46,559 nt of DNA from Candidatus Methanoflorens crillii (GCA_003162175.1 PMMR01000041.1:1663-48221); one strand, 5' to 3'; shown: positions 1 through 8,868, counted from the first letter of the stretch. Notes: a model not told the origin generated them from the sequence alone. Translations and numbers: made by a program.

Positions 1-123
1 AAGATGCGTTTTTGCAGAAGCTGCGGGACGTATTTTGTCTACGGAACGAACGCGCGCGTGCGCATAAAAGACAAACGTACCGTTATCACGTGCTTAAAGT
101 GCGGTGACCTAAGGCGTTATTGA
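1..123 (+). CDS. rnp4: Ribonuclease P protein component 4 (Rpr2/Rpp21 family), 3' part only
   Basis: Only the last 40 codons are present; the 5' end lies outside the window. The peptide carries two CxxC-type knuckles (RFCRSCGTYF near the start and CLKCGDLRRY at the end), which is the C-terminal zinc ribbon of archaeal RNase P subunit Rpp21/Rpr2. The protein helps the RNase P RNA trim the 5' leaders of pre-tRNAs. It sits 16 nt upstream of a YhbY-type RNA-binding gene and S19e, an arrangement common in euryarchaea. The call rests on the zinc ribbon and the neighbourhood. Confidence 0.85.
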   Translation, partial: KMRFCRSCGTYFVYGTNARVRIKDKRTVITCLKCGDLRRY

Positions 124-139
124 GTGGCAATTCACACAG

Positions 140-451
140 ATGACCAAAAGTGACACGCAAAAACTTAAGACCCTCTCGGCAGAGCTTGTTCCGACCCTCT
201 GGATCGGTAAGTACGGCGCAAACGATGCAATCGTACTCGAACTGCAACGTCAACTCAAGCTAAGGAAGATGGTTAAAGTGAAGATCCTGAAGGCTGCCTT
301 ACTCGAATCAAGTCGCGAAGATATCGCGCACGAACTCGAGCACGCGTCAGGAGCGCAGTTGGTCGATTTGAAAGGCGCCACCGCTGTGTATCTTTCGCCA
401 TATCGCGTCAAAAAAACGACTCAAAACGGCTATGCGTATCAGAGAAAATGA
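140..451 (+). CDS. YhbY/CRM-domain RNA-binding protein
   Basis: A 103-residue protein that is essentially one CRM domain. Residues 20-24 read WIGKYGAND, the counterpart of the GxxG RNA-binding loop region, and a basic helix LKLRKMVKVKILK follows. Bacterial YhbY associates with pre-50S particles, so a role in ribosome assembly is inferred. It starts 16 nt after rnp4 and precedes S19e, consistent with one operon. The C-terminus is basic (RVKKTTQNGYAYQRK). The family is secure; the specific RNA target is unknown. Confidence 0.88.
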   Translation: MTKSDTQKLKTLSAELVPTLWIGKYGANDAIVLELQRQLKLRKMVKVKILKAALLESSREDIAHELEHASGAQLVDLKGATAVYLSPYRVKKTTQNGYAYQRK

Positions 452-512
452 TATAAGTCAAAAAGACGTAAAGAAGCTTGATTCCAGTAGAGAAGTCCAA
501 TTAGGAGATTAA

Positions 513-932
513 ATGACCACATTGTACGATGTTCCTGCCAATAAACTGATCGAACTTACCGCAACTAAGCTGAAGAGCGACGAACGATTCATCCCCCCGG
601 AATGGGCGTCATGGGTAAAGACGGGGATGCACAGAGAACACCCGCCACAGAATGATGACTGGTGGTATGTCCGCTGCGCCGCACTGCTGCGACGCATCGC
701 AATGGACGGTCCCGTTGGCACGCAGCGACTCCGCTCGGTCTACGGAGGCAAAACCGACAACTCGTCAAAACCTGAGCGATTTGTCAAAGGGAGTGGCTCA
801 ATAATTCGAAAAGCGATGCAACAACTCGAGAACGCGGGGTTCGTTAAGACGACTCCAAAAGGTCGCGAGATCTCGTCACAAGGCAGGTCGCTCCTCGACA
901 ATAGCGCGTACGAACTCGCACAGAACGCATAG
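513..932 (+). CDS. rps19e: 30S ribosomal protein S19e
   Basis: This 139-residue protein matches archaeal/eukaryotic S19e throughout. It has the conserved [11 protein letters not shown] segment (about residues 50-60), the YGG loop and the [13 protein letters not shown] helix near residue 100. S19e sits on the head of the small subunit and is needed for late 40S/30S maturation. The ATG is preceded by TTAGGAGATTAA, a clear Shine-Dalgarno sequence that fixes the start. It is part of the same-direction cluster running from rnp4 to srp54. Confidence 0.97.
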   Translation: MTTLYDVPANKLIELTATKLKSDERFIPPEWASWVKTGMHREHPPQNDDWWYVRCAALLRRIAMDGPVGTQRLRSVYGGKTDNSSKPERFVKGSGSIIRKAMQQLENAGFVKTTPKGREISSQGRSLLDNSAYELAQNA

Positions 933-953
933 ACGACCGGGAGTGTGAGGATT

Positions 954-1283
954 ATGGATGATGACCTCGAACAAATACGGAGGCGACGCCTCGAACAACT
1001 CCAAGCCCAGCAGAGCGGAATGCAAGGGCAATCCACCGAAGAGGCAGAACAGGCTCAAGCGCGAAGAAGCGCCCTTCTGCGACAGGTGCTCACCCCCGAA
1101 GCTCGGGAACGGCTGAACAGCATCAGATTAACCCGCCCCGACTTTGCTGACTCAGTCGAGTCGCAGCTGCTTACCCTGTACCAAAGTGGCAGACTTACTG
1201 GACAGATAACTGACGAACAGCTTAAGCAACTCCTCAAACAAATCGCCCCCAAAAAGCAGAACATACGCATCACGCGCAGATGA
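954..1283 (+). CDS. PDCD5-related DNA-binding protein
   Basis: The protein has 109 residues from the ATG at 954. An in-frame GTG at 945 is possible, but homologues begin MDD.LE.IRRRRLEQLQ, matching the ATG. The N-terminal helix is acidic then basic (DLEQIRRRRLEQLQ), followed by the three-helix core (LLRQVLTPEARERLNSIRL, LLTLYQSGRL, ITDEQLKQLLKQIAP) of the PDCD5/TFAR19 family. The archaeal proteins bind DNA or nucleic acids and co-occur with S19e; their role is not settled. The stop codon overlaps the start of the next gene (ATGA), suggesting translational coupling. Confidence 0.92.
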   Translation: MDDDLEQIRRRRLEQLQAQQSGMQGQSTEEAEQAQARRSALLRQVLTPEARERLNSIRLTRPDFADSVESQLLTLYQSGRLTGQITDEQLKQLLKQIAPKKQNIRITRR

Positions 1284-1867
1284 AGGTCGGCGTTTTGTTC
1301 AGCGGGGGCAAGGATAGCGCACTTGCAGCCCTTCTTCTCAGCCCCTTCACGCAAATTGAGCTCGTTACGATGTCGTTCGGAATTGTGCCGAATGACGCGG
1401 CGTCAGTAGCGAGCGTACTCGGTTTTCCCCACGTGACCATCGACCTTGAAGAGGGGCTCGCAACAGCCACCGTCGACGCGATGATCCAGGACGGATACCC
1501 TAACAGGGGAATCAACCAGCTGCACAAAACGGCGCTTGAACGCGCTGCCGCACGCTATCAGGTCGTGGCCGATGGCACGCGCCGGGATGATAAGGCGCCG
1601 CTCTTAAACGTGAGTGAGGCGCGAAGTCTGGAAGATCGCTCGGGGATCGACTACGTACGGCCACTCCTCGGCTATGGACGAAGGGCGATCGACGCGCTTG
1701 TCGCCGCACTTCTCGAGGTCACGTGCGGAGAGTGTATCTCGTTTGACTACGAAGTCGAACTGCGCAAGGTTATGGAGAGGTCGTACGGCTATGAGGCTGT
1801 GAAGGCCGTTTTCCCACGGAAGCACATCCAGTCAAGGGTCACGGGCCGAAAAAACGTGGTTTTCTGA
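1280..1867 (+). CDS. PP-loop (N-type ATP pyrophosphatase) family protein
   Basis: The 195-residue protein opens with MKVGVLFSGGKDSALAA; the SGGKDS PP-loop at residues 8-13 binds ATP for adenylation of a substrate. A second conserved patch, DGTRRDDKAP (about residue 96), is typical of the archaeal members found between PDCD5 and L39e. Such enzymes usually activate a tRNA base or a protein residue for thiolation or amidation, but the substrate of this subfamily is not known to me. The start overlaps the PDCD5 stop by 4 nt. A CGEC motif near residue 150 could bind metal. Confidence 0.8.
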   Translation: MKVGVLFSGGKDSALAALLLSPFTQIELVTMSFGIVPNDAASVASVLGFPHVTIDLEEGLATATVDAMIQDGYPNRGINQLHKTALERAAARYQVVADGTRRDDKAPLLNVSEARSLEDRSGIDYVRPLLGYGRRAIDALVAALLEVTCGECISFDYEVELRKVMERSYGYEAVKAVFPRKHIQSRVTGRKNVVF

Positions 1868-1977
1868 GCCGTATTGGCGTAAACAATTATTAACGATGAA
1901 ATGAAATAGGCTACTCTGATCGTGAGGGTGAGAGAAATTCCGAGCAATCCACCGAGATCTGCTACAGAGGGACTGCA

Positions 1978-2130
1978 ATGAGTAAAGTAAGCAAGGGGAA
2001 AAAGAAACGACTCGCAAAAGCCACAAATCAAAACAGGCGCGTGCCGGCGTGGGTGACCGTGCGTACAAACCGCAACGTGACGACCCATCCAAAAAGGCGG
2101 CACTGGAGACGCGGTCGCCTCAAGGTGTGA
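1978..2130 (+). CDS. rpl39e: 50S ribosomal protein L39e
   Basis: A 50-residue, highly basic protein: it begins [15 protein letters not shown], has the [13 protein letters not shown] core and ends [12 protein letters not shown], the hallmark of L39e. The protein lines the peptide exit tunnel of the large subunit. It lies 110 nt after the PP-loop gene and 6 nt before L31e. The longer upstream gap suggests it may have its own promoter, but I see no convincing TATA box. Confidence 0.95.
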   Translation: MSKVSKGKKKRLAKATNQNRRVPAWVTVRTNRNVTTHPKRRHWRRGRLKV

Positions 2131-2136
2131 TAGTTC

Positions 2137-2418
2137 ATGGCGAAAGACACGAAGGTGGAGGAAGAGCGGGTGTACACCATACCGCTGCGAGCAGTGAAAC
2201 ACACGCCTAGGTGGAGACGCAGCAAGAAAGCGATGTCGGAAATTCGTCAGTACCTCGCCCACCATTTGAGCGCAGAAGAAGATAAAGTCAAACTTGATCC
2301 CTCGATCAACCAAAAAGTCTGGGAGAGAGGCTCGAGCAATCCGCCGAATAAGATCACCGTCCGGGCGATGAAGTTCGACGATGGCGTCGTCGAGGCAGAA
2401 CTCGCGACCGAATCGTGA
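2137..2418 (+). CDS. rpl31e: 50S ribosomal protein L31e
   Basis: This 93-residue protein matches L31e, with the N-terminal strand [24 protein letters not shown] and the later [21 protein letters not shown] segment. L31e lies at the exit-tunnel rim of the large subunit and contributes to the docking site for SRP and the translocon. That fits the downstream ftsY and srp54. It follows L39e after 6 nt, so the two are almost certainly co-transcribed. Confidence 0.96.
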   Translation: MAKDTKVEEERVYTIPLRAVKHTPRWRRSKKAMSEIRQYLAHHLSAEEDKVKLDPSINQKVWERGSSNPPNKITVRAMKFDDGVVEAELATES

Positions 2419-2461
2419 TGTTCGCGTTTGTAAAAAGAAAACCATTCGCAGAGGATCCAAC

Positions 2462-3130
2462 GTGGTCAAGCGTATCTCGATAGACGGAAGCGCCGTGCTC
2501 GGCGTCTTTGCTGCGTGTACCGAAGATTTCTTGCTTACTGCCCCAGCGCAGAGCGAGGAGGAGCAGCTCAACTTCCTACAGGAGCTTGACGTGACCCCCG
2601 TCCCACTCCTCGTAGGCTCAAGCACAGTCGTCGGGTCGCTCGTCGCCGGAAACTCGAACGGATTTGTCGTTTCAAACAATGCGCTCAGGCGCGAGATGGC
2701 ACAGCTCAAAGCGAGTTGCGGAGGTTTGACCGTGCGAAAGCTCCCTGGGAGGATCAACGCCGCTGGAAACGTTATCCTCGCAAACGATACCGCAGCGCTG
2801 ATCCACCCCAACCTAATCGCTCGAGCCGATAGAGTCATTTCTGAGGCCTTAGGCGTGGACGTGCAGCGCGGTACGGTCGCCGGTCTGAAGACGGTTGGGA
2901 TGGCGGCGTGCGCAACGAATAAAGGCGTTTTGGCGCATCCAAAAGCGACGGAAGGAGAGCTTTCGAAACTGGACGACACCTTCGGCGTTCCCGTCAACAT
3001 CGGCACCGTGAACTATGGATCACCGCTTGTGGGATCTTCACTTCTTGCAAACACGAAGGGCTACGTCGTAGGCCTAGAGACGACAGGAATAGAGCTCGGG
3101 CGGATAGAGGAGTCACTAGGGTTTCTGTAG
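2462..3130 (+). CDS. eif6: Translation initiation factor 6 (anti-association factor)
   Basis: The family sequence begins [19 protein letters not shown] at the GTG at 2462, with GAGG about 7 nt upstream, giving 222 residues, the normal aIF6 length. The frame stays open further upstream, but that part has no family resemblance. The protein shows the repeated beta-alpha units of the five-fold IF6 pentein (for example [41 protein letters not shown]). aIF6 binds the 50S subunit and prevents premature joining. It lies between L31e and LX as in many euryarchaea. Confidence 0.94.
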   Translation: MVKRISIDGSAVLGVFAACTEDFLLTAPAQSEEEQLNFLQELDVTPVPLLVGSSTVVGSLVAGNSNGFVVSNNALRREMAQLKASCGGLTVRKLPGRINAAGNVILANDTAALIHPNLIARADRVISEALGVDVQRGTVAGLKTVGMAACATNKGVLAHPKATEGELSKLDDTFGVPVNIGTVNYGSPLVGSSLLANTKGYVVGLETTGIELGRIEESLGFL

Positions 3131-3292
3131 CCTTTAGAAGCGCCCCACAAAGGCCGCGCTCGTTAGTTTGGATAGTTATTTAACAGATAACCTCGCGAAT
3201 AACTCAATGATCGAGTCATCCTAAGCGAGGACGTTGACCTTGTACCTGCCCCCCGGGCGCCTATCACACGCTGATTAACAGATGGTGTAAGT

Positions 3293-3481
3293 ATGGAAAG
3301 CAAAACCTTTCAAATAATGGGTTCCTTCAAAGCAGGACGTTCGTGGGAACGATTTACAAAAAAAGTTTCGAGCAACAACGAGAAAAATGCAGCCGAAAAG
3401 CTCTACTCACTTATCGGCAGTGAGCATGGCTTAAAGCGGAGAATGATTCGAATTGAATCCGTCGAAGCGGCAGAAGTGTGA
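3293..3481 (+). CDS. rpl18a: 50S ribosomal protein LX (L18a/L20a)
   Basis: The 62-residue protein begins MESKTFQIMGSFKAG and contains the helix NEKNAAEKLYSLIGSEHGLKRRMI, matching archaeal LX. It is a small 50S protein homologous to part of eukaryotic L18a/L20a. A 162-nt spacer separates it from aIF6; I see no clear TATA box there, only A/T-rich sequence near 3172-3195. Prefoldin alpha begins 4 nt after its stop. Confidence 0.93.
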   Translation: MESKTFQIMGSFKAGRSWERFTKKVSSNNEKNAAEKLYSLIGSEHGLKRRMIRIESVEAAEV

Positions 3482-3485
3482 TAGC

Positions 3486-3911
3486 ATGGCAAGCGAGCAA
3501 GAAGTCCGCGTGTTGGTCGCCCAACTACAACAAACTGAAGCAGAAGCGCGTGCGTACGAGCAACAAATGGAGGTCATCAGCTTCACCATCAACGAGATAG
3601 AAAACGCAGTCACGGCTGTAGAAGCGCTTTCCAAGCCCAAGATCGGCAAAGAAACGCTTATACCGATCGGGGCGAGCTCGTTCGTCTATGGCAGCATTCC
3701 TCAAACGAAAAGGGTTATCATTGGACTCGGCGCCAACGTCTCCGCTGAGGTGGATGTCACCGACGCGGTTTCATACCTCAACGACCGAAAGAAAAAACTA
3801 ACGGACATGCAAGGACAATTCACGGCTCGGCTGAATCAGATCGGCTCACAAATCTACGAACTCCAAACGAAATTACAGGCGTACCAATCGCAGTCACAGG
3901 CGGCACGCTAG
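3486..3911 (+). CDS. pfdA: Prefoldin subunit alpha
   Basis: The protein has 141 residues from the ATG at 3486; the frame extends upstream but only over the end of LX. It shows the prefoldin-alpha layout: a long N-terminal coiled coil (about 1-45), two central beta hairpins (GKETLIPIGASSFVYGSI and KRVIIGLGANVSAEV) and a C-terminal coiled coil (residues 90-140). Prefoldin alpha and beta form the jellyfish-shaped hexamer that holds unfolded proteins for the thermosome. The stop abuts the ATG of ftsY, indicating coupling. Confidence 0.95.
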   Translation: MASEQEVRVLVAQLQQTEAEARAYEQQMEVISFTINEIENAVTAVEALSKPKIGKETLIPIGASSFVYGSIPQTKRVIIGLGANVSAEVDVTDAVSYLNDRKKKLTDMQGQFTARLNQIGSQIYELQTKLQAYQSQSQAAR

Positions 3912-5033
3912 ATGTTTGAAAGCTTGAGACAAAAACTCAATCAGTTTAAGCAAACCGTCAATAACAAAGAACGCGCGCTTGATGATGCAGAAGTCGAGAC
4001 ATCTGCAAATAATGCCACTCCCCTAGCCGAAGGTTCAGAAGAAGCCATAAGCGAGACATACACGCCTCGCGCCGTTAACGTTGACGAGACAGTCGAGGCC
4101 CCTCAACCGGCTGAAGCGCCGACACAGGGAGTAATGCAAAGCGAGACTACGAGAGCGACAAGGGGCAAATCCCTTTTTGAGAGAGAAATAAAGGAAAAAG
4201 ACCTGGAAGAGCCGCTATGGGATCTTGAGATTGCACTCCTTGAAAGCGATGTGGCGATGTCAGTCTCTGAAGAGATCATTGATACGGTAAAAAGGGAGCT
4301 GATTGGCACCAAGCGCAAGTGGCGCCAAGATGTCGGCTCACTAGTCGAGCAGGCGTTGCGCGACGGAATCTTGAAAGTACTCGACGTAAACAGCCTTGAT
4401 TTCGACGAACTTATCAAACAGGCACCAAAACCTGTGACCATCGTATTTACCGGCATCAATGGAACAGGAAAGACCACAACTATTGCAAAGGTTGCATACC
4501 GCCTTAAAAATCAGGGATATGCTGTCGTGCTCGCAGCAGGGGACACGTATCGGGCCGGCGCCCTTGAACAGATTGAGCGACACGCTGAAAACTTGGGAGT
4601 GAAGCTCATCAAGCACCAGCAGGGCGCGGACCCCGCTGCTGTTATCTATGACGCGGTGCAGTACGCGCGCGCAAAACACAAAGACGTTGTGCTTGCAGAC
4701 ACGGCCGGACGAATCCACACCAATGTTAACCTCATGAATCAGCTCAAGAAAATTGAGCGAGTGATTGATGCGGATCTTGTGGTTTTTGTCGACGAAGCCC
4801 TCGCGGGCAATGACGCGGTTGAACGCGCGTTGCAGTTCAATACGGCAATGGCCATCGATGGATCAATTCTCACCAAAGTGGATGCCGATTCAAGAGGGGG
4901 GACTGCCATCTCAATAGCGCACGCTACGAACAAGCCAATCCTCTTTTTAGGACTGGGACAAGAGTACGACGACATCGTCAAGTTCGACCCCCAGTGGCTG
5001 GTGAGCAGACTGTTCGGCGAGGCAGAGACGTAA
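3912..5033 (+). CDS. ftsY: Signal recognition particle receptor FtsY
   Basis: A 373-residue SRP receptor GTPase. Residues 1-85 form a variable acidic A-region. The N domain follows, then the G domain with GINGTGKTT (about residue 180), DTYRAGALEQ, DTAGR (about 260), TKVDADSRGG (about 321) and the closing FLGLGQEYDDI. It docks SRP-ribosome complexes at the membrane by forming a GTP-dependent complex with Srp54, encoded immediately downstream with no spacer. The order prefoldin-ftsY-srp54 is typical of euryarchaea. Confidence 0.97.
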   Translation: MFESLRQKLNQFKQTVNNKERALDDAEVETSANNATPLAEGSEEAISETYTPRAVNVDETVEAPQPAEAPTQGVMQSETTRATRGKSLFEREIKEKDLEEPLWDLEIALLESDVAMSVSEEIIDTVKRELIGTKRKWRQDVGSLVEQALRDGILKVLDVNSLDFDELIKQAPKPVTIVFTGINGTGKTTTIAKVAYRLKNQGYAVVLAAGDTYRAGALEQIERHAENLGVKLIKHQQGADPAAVIYDAVQYARAKHKDVVLADTAGRIHTNVNLMNQLKKIERVIDADLVVFVDEALAGNDAVERALQFNTAMAIDGSILTKVDADSRGGTAISIAHATNKPILFLGLGQEYDDIVKFDPQWLVSRLFGEAET

Positions 5034-6353
5034 ATGGTAATGGAAAACCTCGGCAGCTCACTTCGCGACACGCTAAAGAAGATAGCGCGAGCGAATCGCA
5101 TCGACGAAAAAACGCTCAACGAAGTCGTCAAAGACATTCAGCGCGCGCTCCTCAGCGCCGACGTCAACGTCGCTCTGGTGCAACAGCTGTCGAAACGCAT
5201 TAAGGACCGGGCGCTAAAAGAGGAGCTCTCCGGGAAACTGAACCCGCGTCAGCATGTCATCAACATAGTGTACCAAGAGCTAGTCGCGCTCCTCGGTGAA
5301 CCGATCTCCGTCCCGCTCACCCGTCATACGGTGATTATGGTCGGCCTCCAGGGCAGCGGCAAAACCACGACTACGGCGAAGCTCGCGCGATTTTTTCAGA
5401 AAAAAGGCCTAAAAGCTGCGGTCATCTGCGCAGACACCTACCGCCCTGGGGCGTATGATCAGCTTTCACAGCTCTGCGAGCGAATCGGTGTCGCTTTCTA
5501 CGGCGAACCGGAGAACAAGAACGCGGTCGAGATCACAACCCGGGGCTTAATCGAGCTGAAACGCTATGACGTCATACTCGTTGACACCGCGGGGCGCCAC
5601 GCGCTCGAAACAGACCTGGTTCTTGAGATGAAGGCAATCAACGAAACGGCGAAAGCAGACCAGCGCTTTCTTGTGCTCGACTCTGGCATCGGTCAACAGG
5701 CGAGCGAACAAGCGAAAGCGTTCAACGAAGCAATCGGCTTAACGGGCGTCGTTGTGACGAAGCTCGACGGAACTGCTAAAGGTGGCGGGGCGCTCTCTGC
5801 GGTTGCCGAGGTTGGAACGGGCATCGCGTTTATCGGCACTGGCGAAACCATCGACGACTTCGAGAAGTTCGAACCAGACCGATTCATCTCTCGACTGCTC
5901 GGCATGGGTGACGTCAAGACCCTCGTCGAGATGATCGAAGAAGAACCCCCTATAGAGATGGAAGAGGCGGAGGCGATGCTCAAGGGCGAGTTTACGCTCA
6001 AAGACATGTACAAACAAATGGACGCCATCCGCAAAATGGGGCCCCTGACCAAAATCGTTCAAATGCTTCCGCTCGGATCACTCGGCGTCGAAATCCCCGA
6101 CGGGGCGCTTCAATCAACGAAAGAAACCCTAGAACGTTTCAAAGTCGTAATGGACTCAATGACGGACGAAGAGCTCGATCACCCACGAATAATTCGAAGT
6201 TCGCGAATAAAGCGGATCGCGCGCGGCTCGGGAGTCACTTCTGACTACGTGCGCGAGCTCCTAAAATATCACAAAACGATGCAGCGAGCGATGAAAGGCG
6301 TTCGCTCTCAAAAAGAGATGCAAAAGTTCTTGAGGAAACAAAGTTTGAAGTGA
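5034..6353 (+). CDS. srp54: Signal recognition particle 54 kDa protein
   Basis: The protein has 439 residues. The N domain starts [17 protein letters not shown], which supports the first ATG at 5034 over a second at 5040. The G domain contains GLQGSGKTT (about residue 103), [17 protein letters not shown] (about 183) and [11 protein letters not shown] (about 241). The M domain, from about residue 300, is rich in methionine and basic residues ([13 protein letters not shown]) and binds 7S RNA and signal peptides. It directly follows its partner ftsY. No SRP RNA gene is visible in the window. Confidence 0.97.
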   Translation: MVMENLGSSLRDTLKKIARANRIDEKTLNEVVKDIQRALLSADVNVALVQQLSKRIKDRALKEELSGKLNPRQHVINIVYQELVALLGEPISVPLTRHTVIMVGLQGSGKTTTTAKLARFFQKKGLKAAVICADTYRPGAYDQLSQLCERIGVAFYGEPENKNAVEITTRGLIELKRYDVILVDTAGRHALETDLVLEMKAINETAKADQRFLVLDSGIGQQASEQAKAFNEAIGLTGVVVTKLDGTAKGGGALSAVAEVGTGIAFIGTGETIDDFEKFEPDRFISRLLGMGDVKTLVEMIEEEPPIEMEEAEAMLKGEFTLKDMYKQMDAIRKMGPLTKIVQMLPLGSLGVEIPDGALQSTKETLERFKVVMDSMTDEELDHPRIIRSSRIKRIARGSGVTSDYVRELLKYHKTMQRAMKGVRSQKEMQKFLRKQSLK

Positions 6354-6377
6354 AAGCTGTACAGACTGCGCGCGCTC

Positions 6378-6518
6378 TCAGAGGAGTCCAAGTAATTCTG
6401 TTTTTCGTTTTTCGTACGCTTCGCTGGTGATGAACCCTTTCTCACGCAACACATCGAGTTTCTCAATTTGCTCGATTATGTCCTCTTTCATACTCTGACG
6501 CTTCTCTTCCTCGGCCAT
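6378..6518 (-). CDS. SHOCT-type miniprotein, 46 residues
   Basis: This short reverse-strand frame starts at the ATG at 6518 and reads MAEEEKRQSMKEDIIEQIEKL, followed by a SHOCT-like hairpin motif: LDVLREKGFITSEAYEKRKTE then LLGLL. SHOCT domains are about 30-residue helical pairs usually at protein ends, thought to mediate oligomerisation. Here the motif forms almost the whole protein. It is convergent with srp54 (24 nt between stops). A TATA-like stretch (reverse strand, about 6571-6580) lies roughly 55 nt upstream of the ATG. The partner is unknown. Confidence 0.72.
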   Translation of the reverse strand: MAEEEKRQSMKEDIIEQIEKLDVLREKGFITSEAYEKRKTELLGLL

Positions 6519-6662
6519 CGTTTTTCGGATTGCCTTTATCGATGATAAACTTTATGTATTGTCAGACCGTATTATAAAGACTCCAAATCGCAAGCTTCTG
6601 GAATAAAACGGCCACCCAAAAACAGCGCGCCGAAATCCCTGCGAAAGGTAAGACCTTGGGCA

Positions 6663-6758
6663 AGCCGCCGGAGGGATTTGAACCCCCGATCTGCTGATAA
6701 TTCTTTGAGCGTTGCTCAAATACGAATCAGCCGCTATGCCGAGCTTAGCCACGGCGGC
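6663..6758 (-). tRNA. tRNA-Thr(CGT) with 22-nt intron
   Basis: On the reverse strand the acceptor stem GCCGCCG/CGGCGGC pairs perfectly and the discriminator is U, as in archaeal tRNA-Thr. The D-stem is GCTA/TAGC, the anticodon stem GCTGA/TCAGC and the loop TT-CGT-A...A. A 22-nt intron lies at the canonical 37/38 position; most of it is a perfect 7-bp hairpin (TTTGAGC, loop AAC, GCTCAAA). Removing it restores a 7-base anticodon loop. The T-arm is GGGGG-TTCAAAT-CCCTC. CCA is not encoded. Confidence 0.93.
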
Positions 6759-6778
6759 CAACCTTACTATGTTTAGAC

Positions 6779-6787
6779 ATATATAAA
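6779..6787 (-). promoter_or_regulatory. TATA box for tRNA-Thr
   Basis: The reverse strand reads TTTATATAT, centred about 25 nt upstream of the tRNA-Thr 5' end. This is the normal archaeal TATA spacing for a tRNA transcribed with little or no leader. Confidence 0.7.
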
Positions 6788-6984
6788 TGCTTTACATCAG
6801 CGTCGCAGGCGCCCCACGCTGGCCGCAGCTTCGGATATCGGAGGAGTTGCCGAAATAAAGAATCCTCATTACAACACTTAGCCCGTTGTCACCTTTTATC
6901 ACGAATAAGCATCATAGAGATTCCCGGCGGCACAGTTGGAAAAACGAAACAAACAGAAATGACCGCAGCATTACCAAATAGATC

Positions 6985-8214
6985 ATGACGAATGAAGGAG
7001 ACGAGATACGGAGCGTCGACGCCATTCTCGTCCGCTACGGCGAGATCGGAATCAAAAGCGACAGAGTCAGGAGCCGATATGAGCGCACGCTCGTGAATAA
7101 CATAGAAAGAACGCTGGGCTTTTGCGCAATCTCCTATGAGGCCGTTTTCAGAGATTTTGGCCGCATCTTCGTGAAGACGCGTGATTCGTCGGCAGCTCAG
7201 GCGGTAGCAAGCGTTTTTGGAGTTGTTTCAGCAAGTCCTGTCCAAACAAGCGCAGCAACTCTGGATGCTATGAAGTCAGCCGCTGTCCGAATCGTTTCAC
7301 CGTTGCTTACCAATGGGAAATCCTTTGGCATTCGAGCACGTCGAACGGGAACGCACGACTACTCAAGCAAAAACATCGGCGAAGTTGTCGGAGGTGCAAT
7401 TGAAAAAGCAACTGGTGCGCCCGTGCGATTGTCAAAACCAGACGTCCCGTTGTTTATTGAAGTTCGGGCGAGCAACGCGTATCTCTATACCGAGGTCGTT
7501 CCAGGGGTCGGAGGCCTGCCTATGGGAACCCAAGGAAAAGTAATCGCTCTCGTCTCAGGAGGAATCGACTCCCCGGTCGCGGCATGGCTTATGATGAAGC
7601 GCGGCTGCACGATCGTTCCACTTTTTTTTGACTGTGAGCCATACCTTGATGATACCGGAAGGCAGCGGGCAGAGGCCGTCGTCAGAGCGCTCGCCGTGTG
7701 GGCGGGGCGTCCGCTCGATTTCGCAGTGGTGCATCAGGGGGCCAGTTTGAGTAAGTTCAAAAAGCTAGCCCCGCGAATGACGTGTGTACTTTGCAAGCGC
7801 ATGATGTACCGGATCGCCGCATCAATCGCAAAAGCAGAAAACGCGCACGGAATCGTGACTGGCGAGAGCATCGGCCAGGTCGCAAGCCAGACCACTCAGA
7901 ATCTCTTTGCAATCGACGAGGCCTCTGATGTTCCCGTCTACCGCCCACTGATAGGTCTCGACAAGACAGAAAACATCAAGCTAGCGCGACGCATAGGGAC
8001 GTACCGTCTGTCAACGGCCGGCGATTCCCCGGGTTGCACCGCCGCACACCGACACCCGACGACAAACGCAGACCAAGAGGAATTAAAAAGGCATGAAGCT
8101 GACTTGCTGATAGATGAACTGAGCGCCGATGAGGCAAAAAGCCTCACCTGGCAACGTGTATTCCCTGATAAGTCATTTCGATGGGTGCTGAACCGCGAGC
8201 CGAATCCGCCTTAG
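6985..8214 (+). CDS. thiI: tRNA 4-thiouridine / thiazole synthesis protein ThiI
   Basis: The 409-residue protein begins with the N-terminal ferredoxin-like region and THUMP domain (residues 10-165, with YGEIGIKSDRVR and the SFGIRARRTGTHDYSS core). The PP-loop ATPase domain follows (LVSGGIDSPVAAW near residue 190, then CVLCKRMMYR and TGESIGQVASQT). ThiI adenylates U8 of tRNA for 4-thiouridine formation and can supply sulfur for thiazole. It lacks the C-terminal rhodanese domain of the E. coli enzyme, as is usual in archaea. CVLCK could supply a catalytic cysteine. The call is secure; the sulfur donor is unknown. Confidence 0.95.
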   Translation: MTNEGDEIRSVDAILVRYGEIGIKSDRVRSRYERTLVNNIERTLGFCAISYEAVFRDFGRIFVKTRDSSAAQAVASVFGVVSASPVQTSAATLDAMKSAAVRIVSPLLTNGKSFGIRARRTGTHDYSSKNIGEVVGGAIEKATGAPVRLSKPDVPLFIEVRASNAYLYTEVVPGVGGLPMGTQGKVIALVSGGIDSPVAAWLMMKRGCTIVPLFFDCEPYLDDTGRQRAEAVVRALAVWAGRPLDFAVVHQGASLSKFKKLAPRMTCVLCKRMMYRIAASIAKAENAHGIVTGESIGQVASQTTQNLFAIDEASDVPVYRPLIGLDKTENIKLARRIGTYRLSTAGDSPGCTAAHRHPTTNADQEELKRHEADLLIDELSADEAKSLTWQRVFPDKSFRWVLNREPNPP

Positions 8215-8307
8215 TCAGCCGTGTTGCTTGACATGAGCAGTGCGCACAATCGCTGACTATTGCTCAAGTTTCGACAGGGCGCGTGCACAGGATTGTGCCG
8301 CGGCTTT

Positions 8308-8595
8308 TCACCTCTGAAGGTCGGTCCAGCTTCGCGCGACCTCGTCAAACTCTCTATGCAGATACTTTTCCTGCAGCAAGTGGTCAACGTCGGCCTCGAG
8401 TAGATTCGCGATTGAGAGGGCACAAAATACTACGTCTGCGACCTCTTCCGCCGCGGTTGCTTTCTCGCGTCGAATCGCGGTAGCAAGCTCGCCGCATTCC
8501 TCTAAGAGAACCGAAAGAAGGAAAAATGAGCCCGACGCCTTGTCGATCTTGCCGTACCTCTCGCTTATAGCCTTCTGAAAGTCCGAAAGATCCAT
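8308..8595 (-). CDS. MazG-like nucleotide pyrophosphohydrolase
   Basis: The protein has 95 residues from the ATG at 8595, one nucleotide beyond the histone stop codon. It contains the all-alpha NTP-PPase metal motif: EECGELATAI followed by EEVADVVF (ExxE...ExxD type). Family members hydrolyse non-canonical or excess NTPs to NMP and pyrophosphate. The substrate cannot be read from sequence. Its start is so close to the end of the histone gene that the two are probably translated together. The longer upstream reading would only overlap the histone gene. Confidence 0.85.
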   Translation of the reverse strand: MDLSDFQKAISERYGKIDKASGSFFLLSVLLEECGELATAIRREKATAAEEVADVVFCALSIANLLEADVDHLLQEKYLHREFDEVARSWTDLQR

Positions 8596-8596
8596 C

Positions 8597-8803
8597 TTAA
8601 CTTCGCGATGCAGCCAAGCGGACGTCGTCGACACGAATAGTCTTCCTGCCCGCGTGCTGTGCCATTATCAAAGCCCTCTCAGTGAGATCAATTACATAGT
8701 TTTCCATAACATTAACTAGGGCTTCCGCTGCCTCCTGGCTTACACGTTCTGCGCCCGCTTTTCTTATAATCCTATCAACAGGAGCAATAGGTAATTCAGT
8801 CAT
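8597..8803 (-). CDS. Archaeal histone
   Basis: The 68-residue protein is a complete single histone fold: LPIAPVDRIIRKAGAERVS (alpha1), EAAEALVNVMENYVIDLTERALIMAQHAG (alpha2) and RKTIRVDDVRLAASR (alpha3). It keeps the R..D pair and the basic L1/L2 loops (GAERVS, AGRKTIR) that touch DNA. It has no tail. AGGAGGT lies 5 nt upstream of the ATG, a strong Shine-Dalgarno sequence. The gene heads a pair with the MazG-like enzyme. Confidence 0.97.
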   Translation of the reverse strand: MTELPIAPVDRIIRKAGAERVSQEAAEALVNVMENYVIDLTERALIMAQHAGRKTIRVDDVRLAASRS

Positions 8804-8868
8804 TCAAACCTCCTAGCCTCTTTTTACCTTTGTTGCTTCGCGTCCAGAGCACCACTGCGTTGTTTACA

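Noticed and set aside
1789-3006. 405-residue reverse-strand frame opposite L39e, L31e and aIF6
   Set aside because: It covers well-supported ribosomal and aIF6 genes on the other strand; its Ser/Thr/Ala-rich composition is typical of an antisense shadow.
3131-3292. Possible RNA gene or riboswitch between aIF6 and LX
   Set aside because: I could not draw a stable or recognisable fold; it looks like an ordinary spacer.
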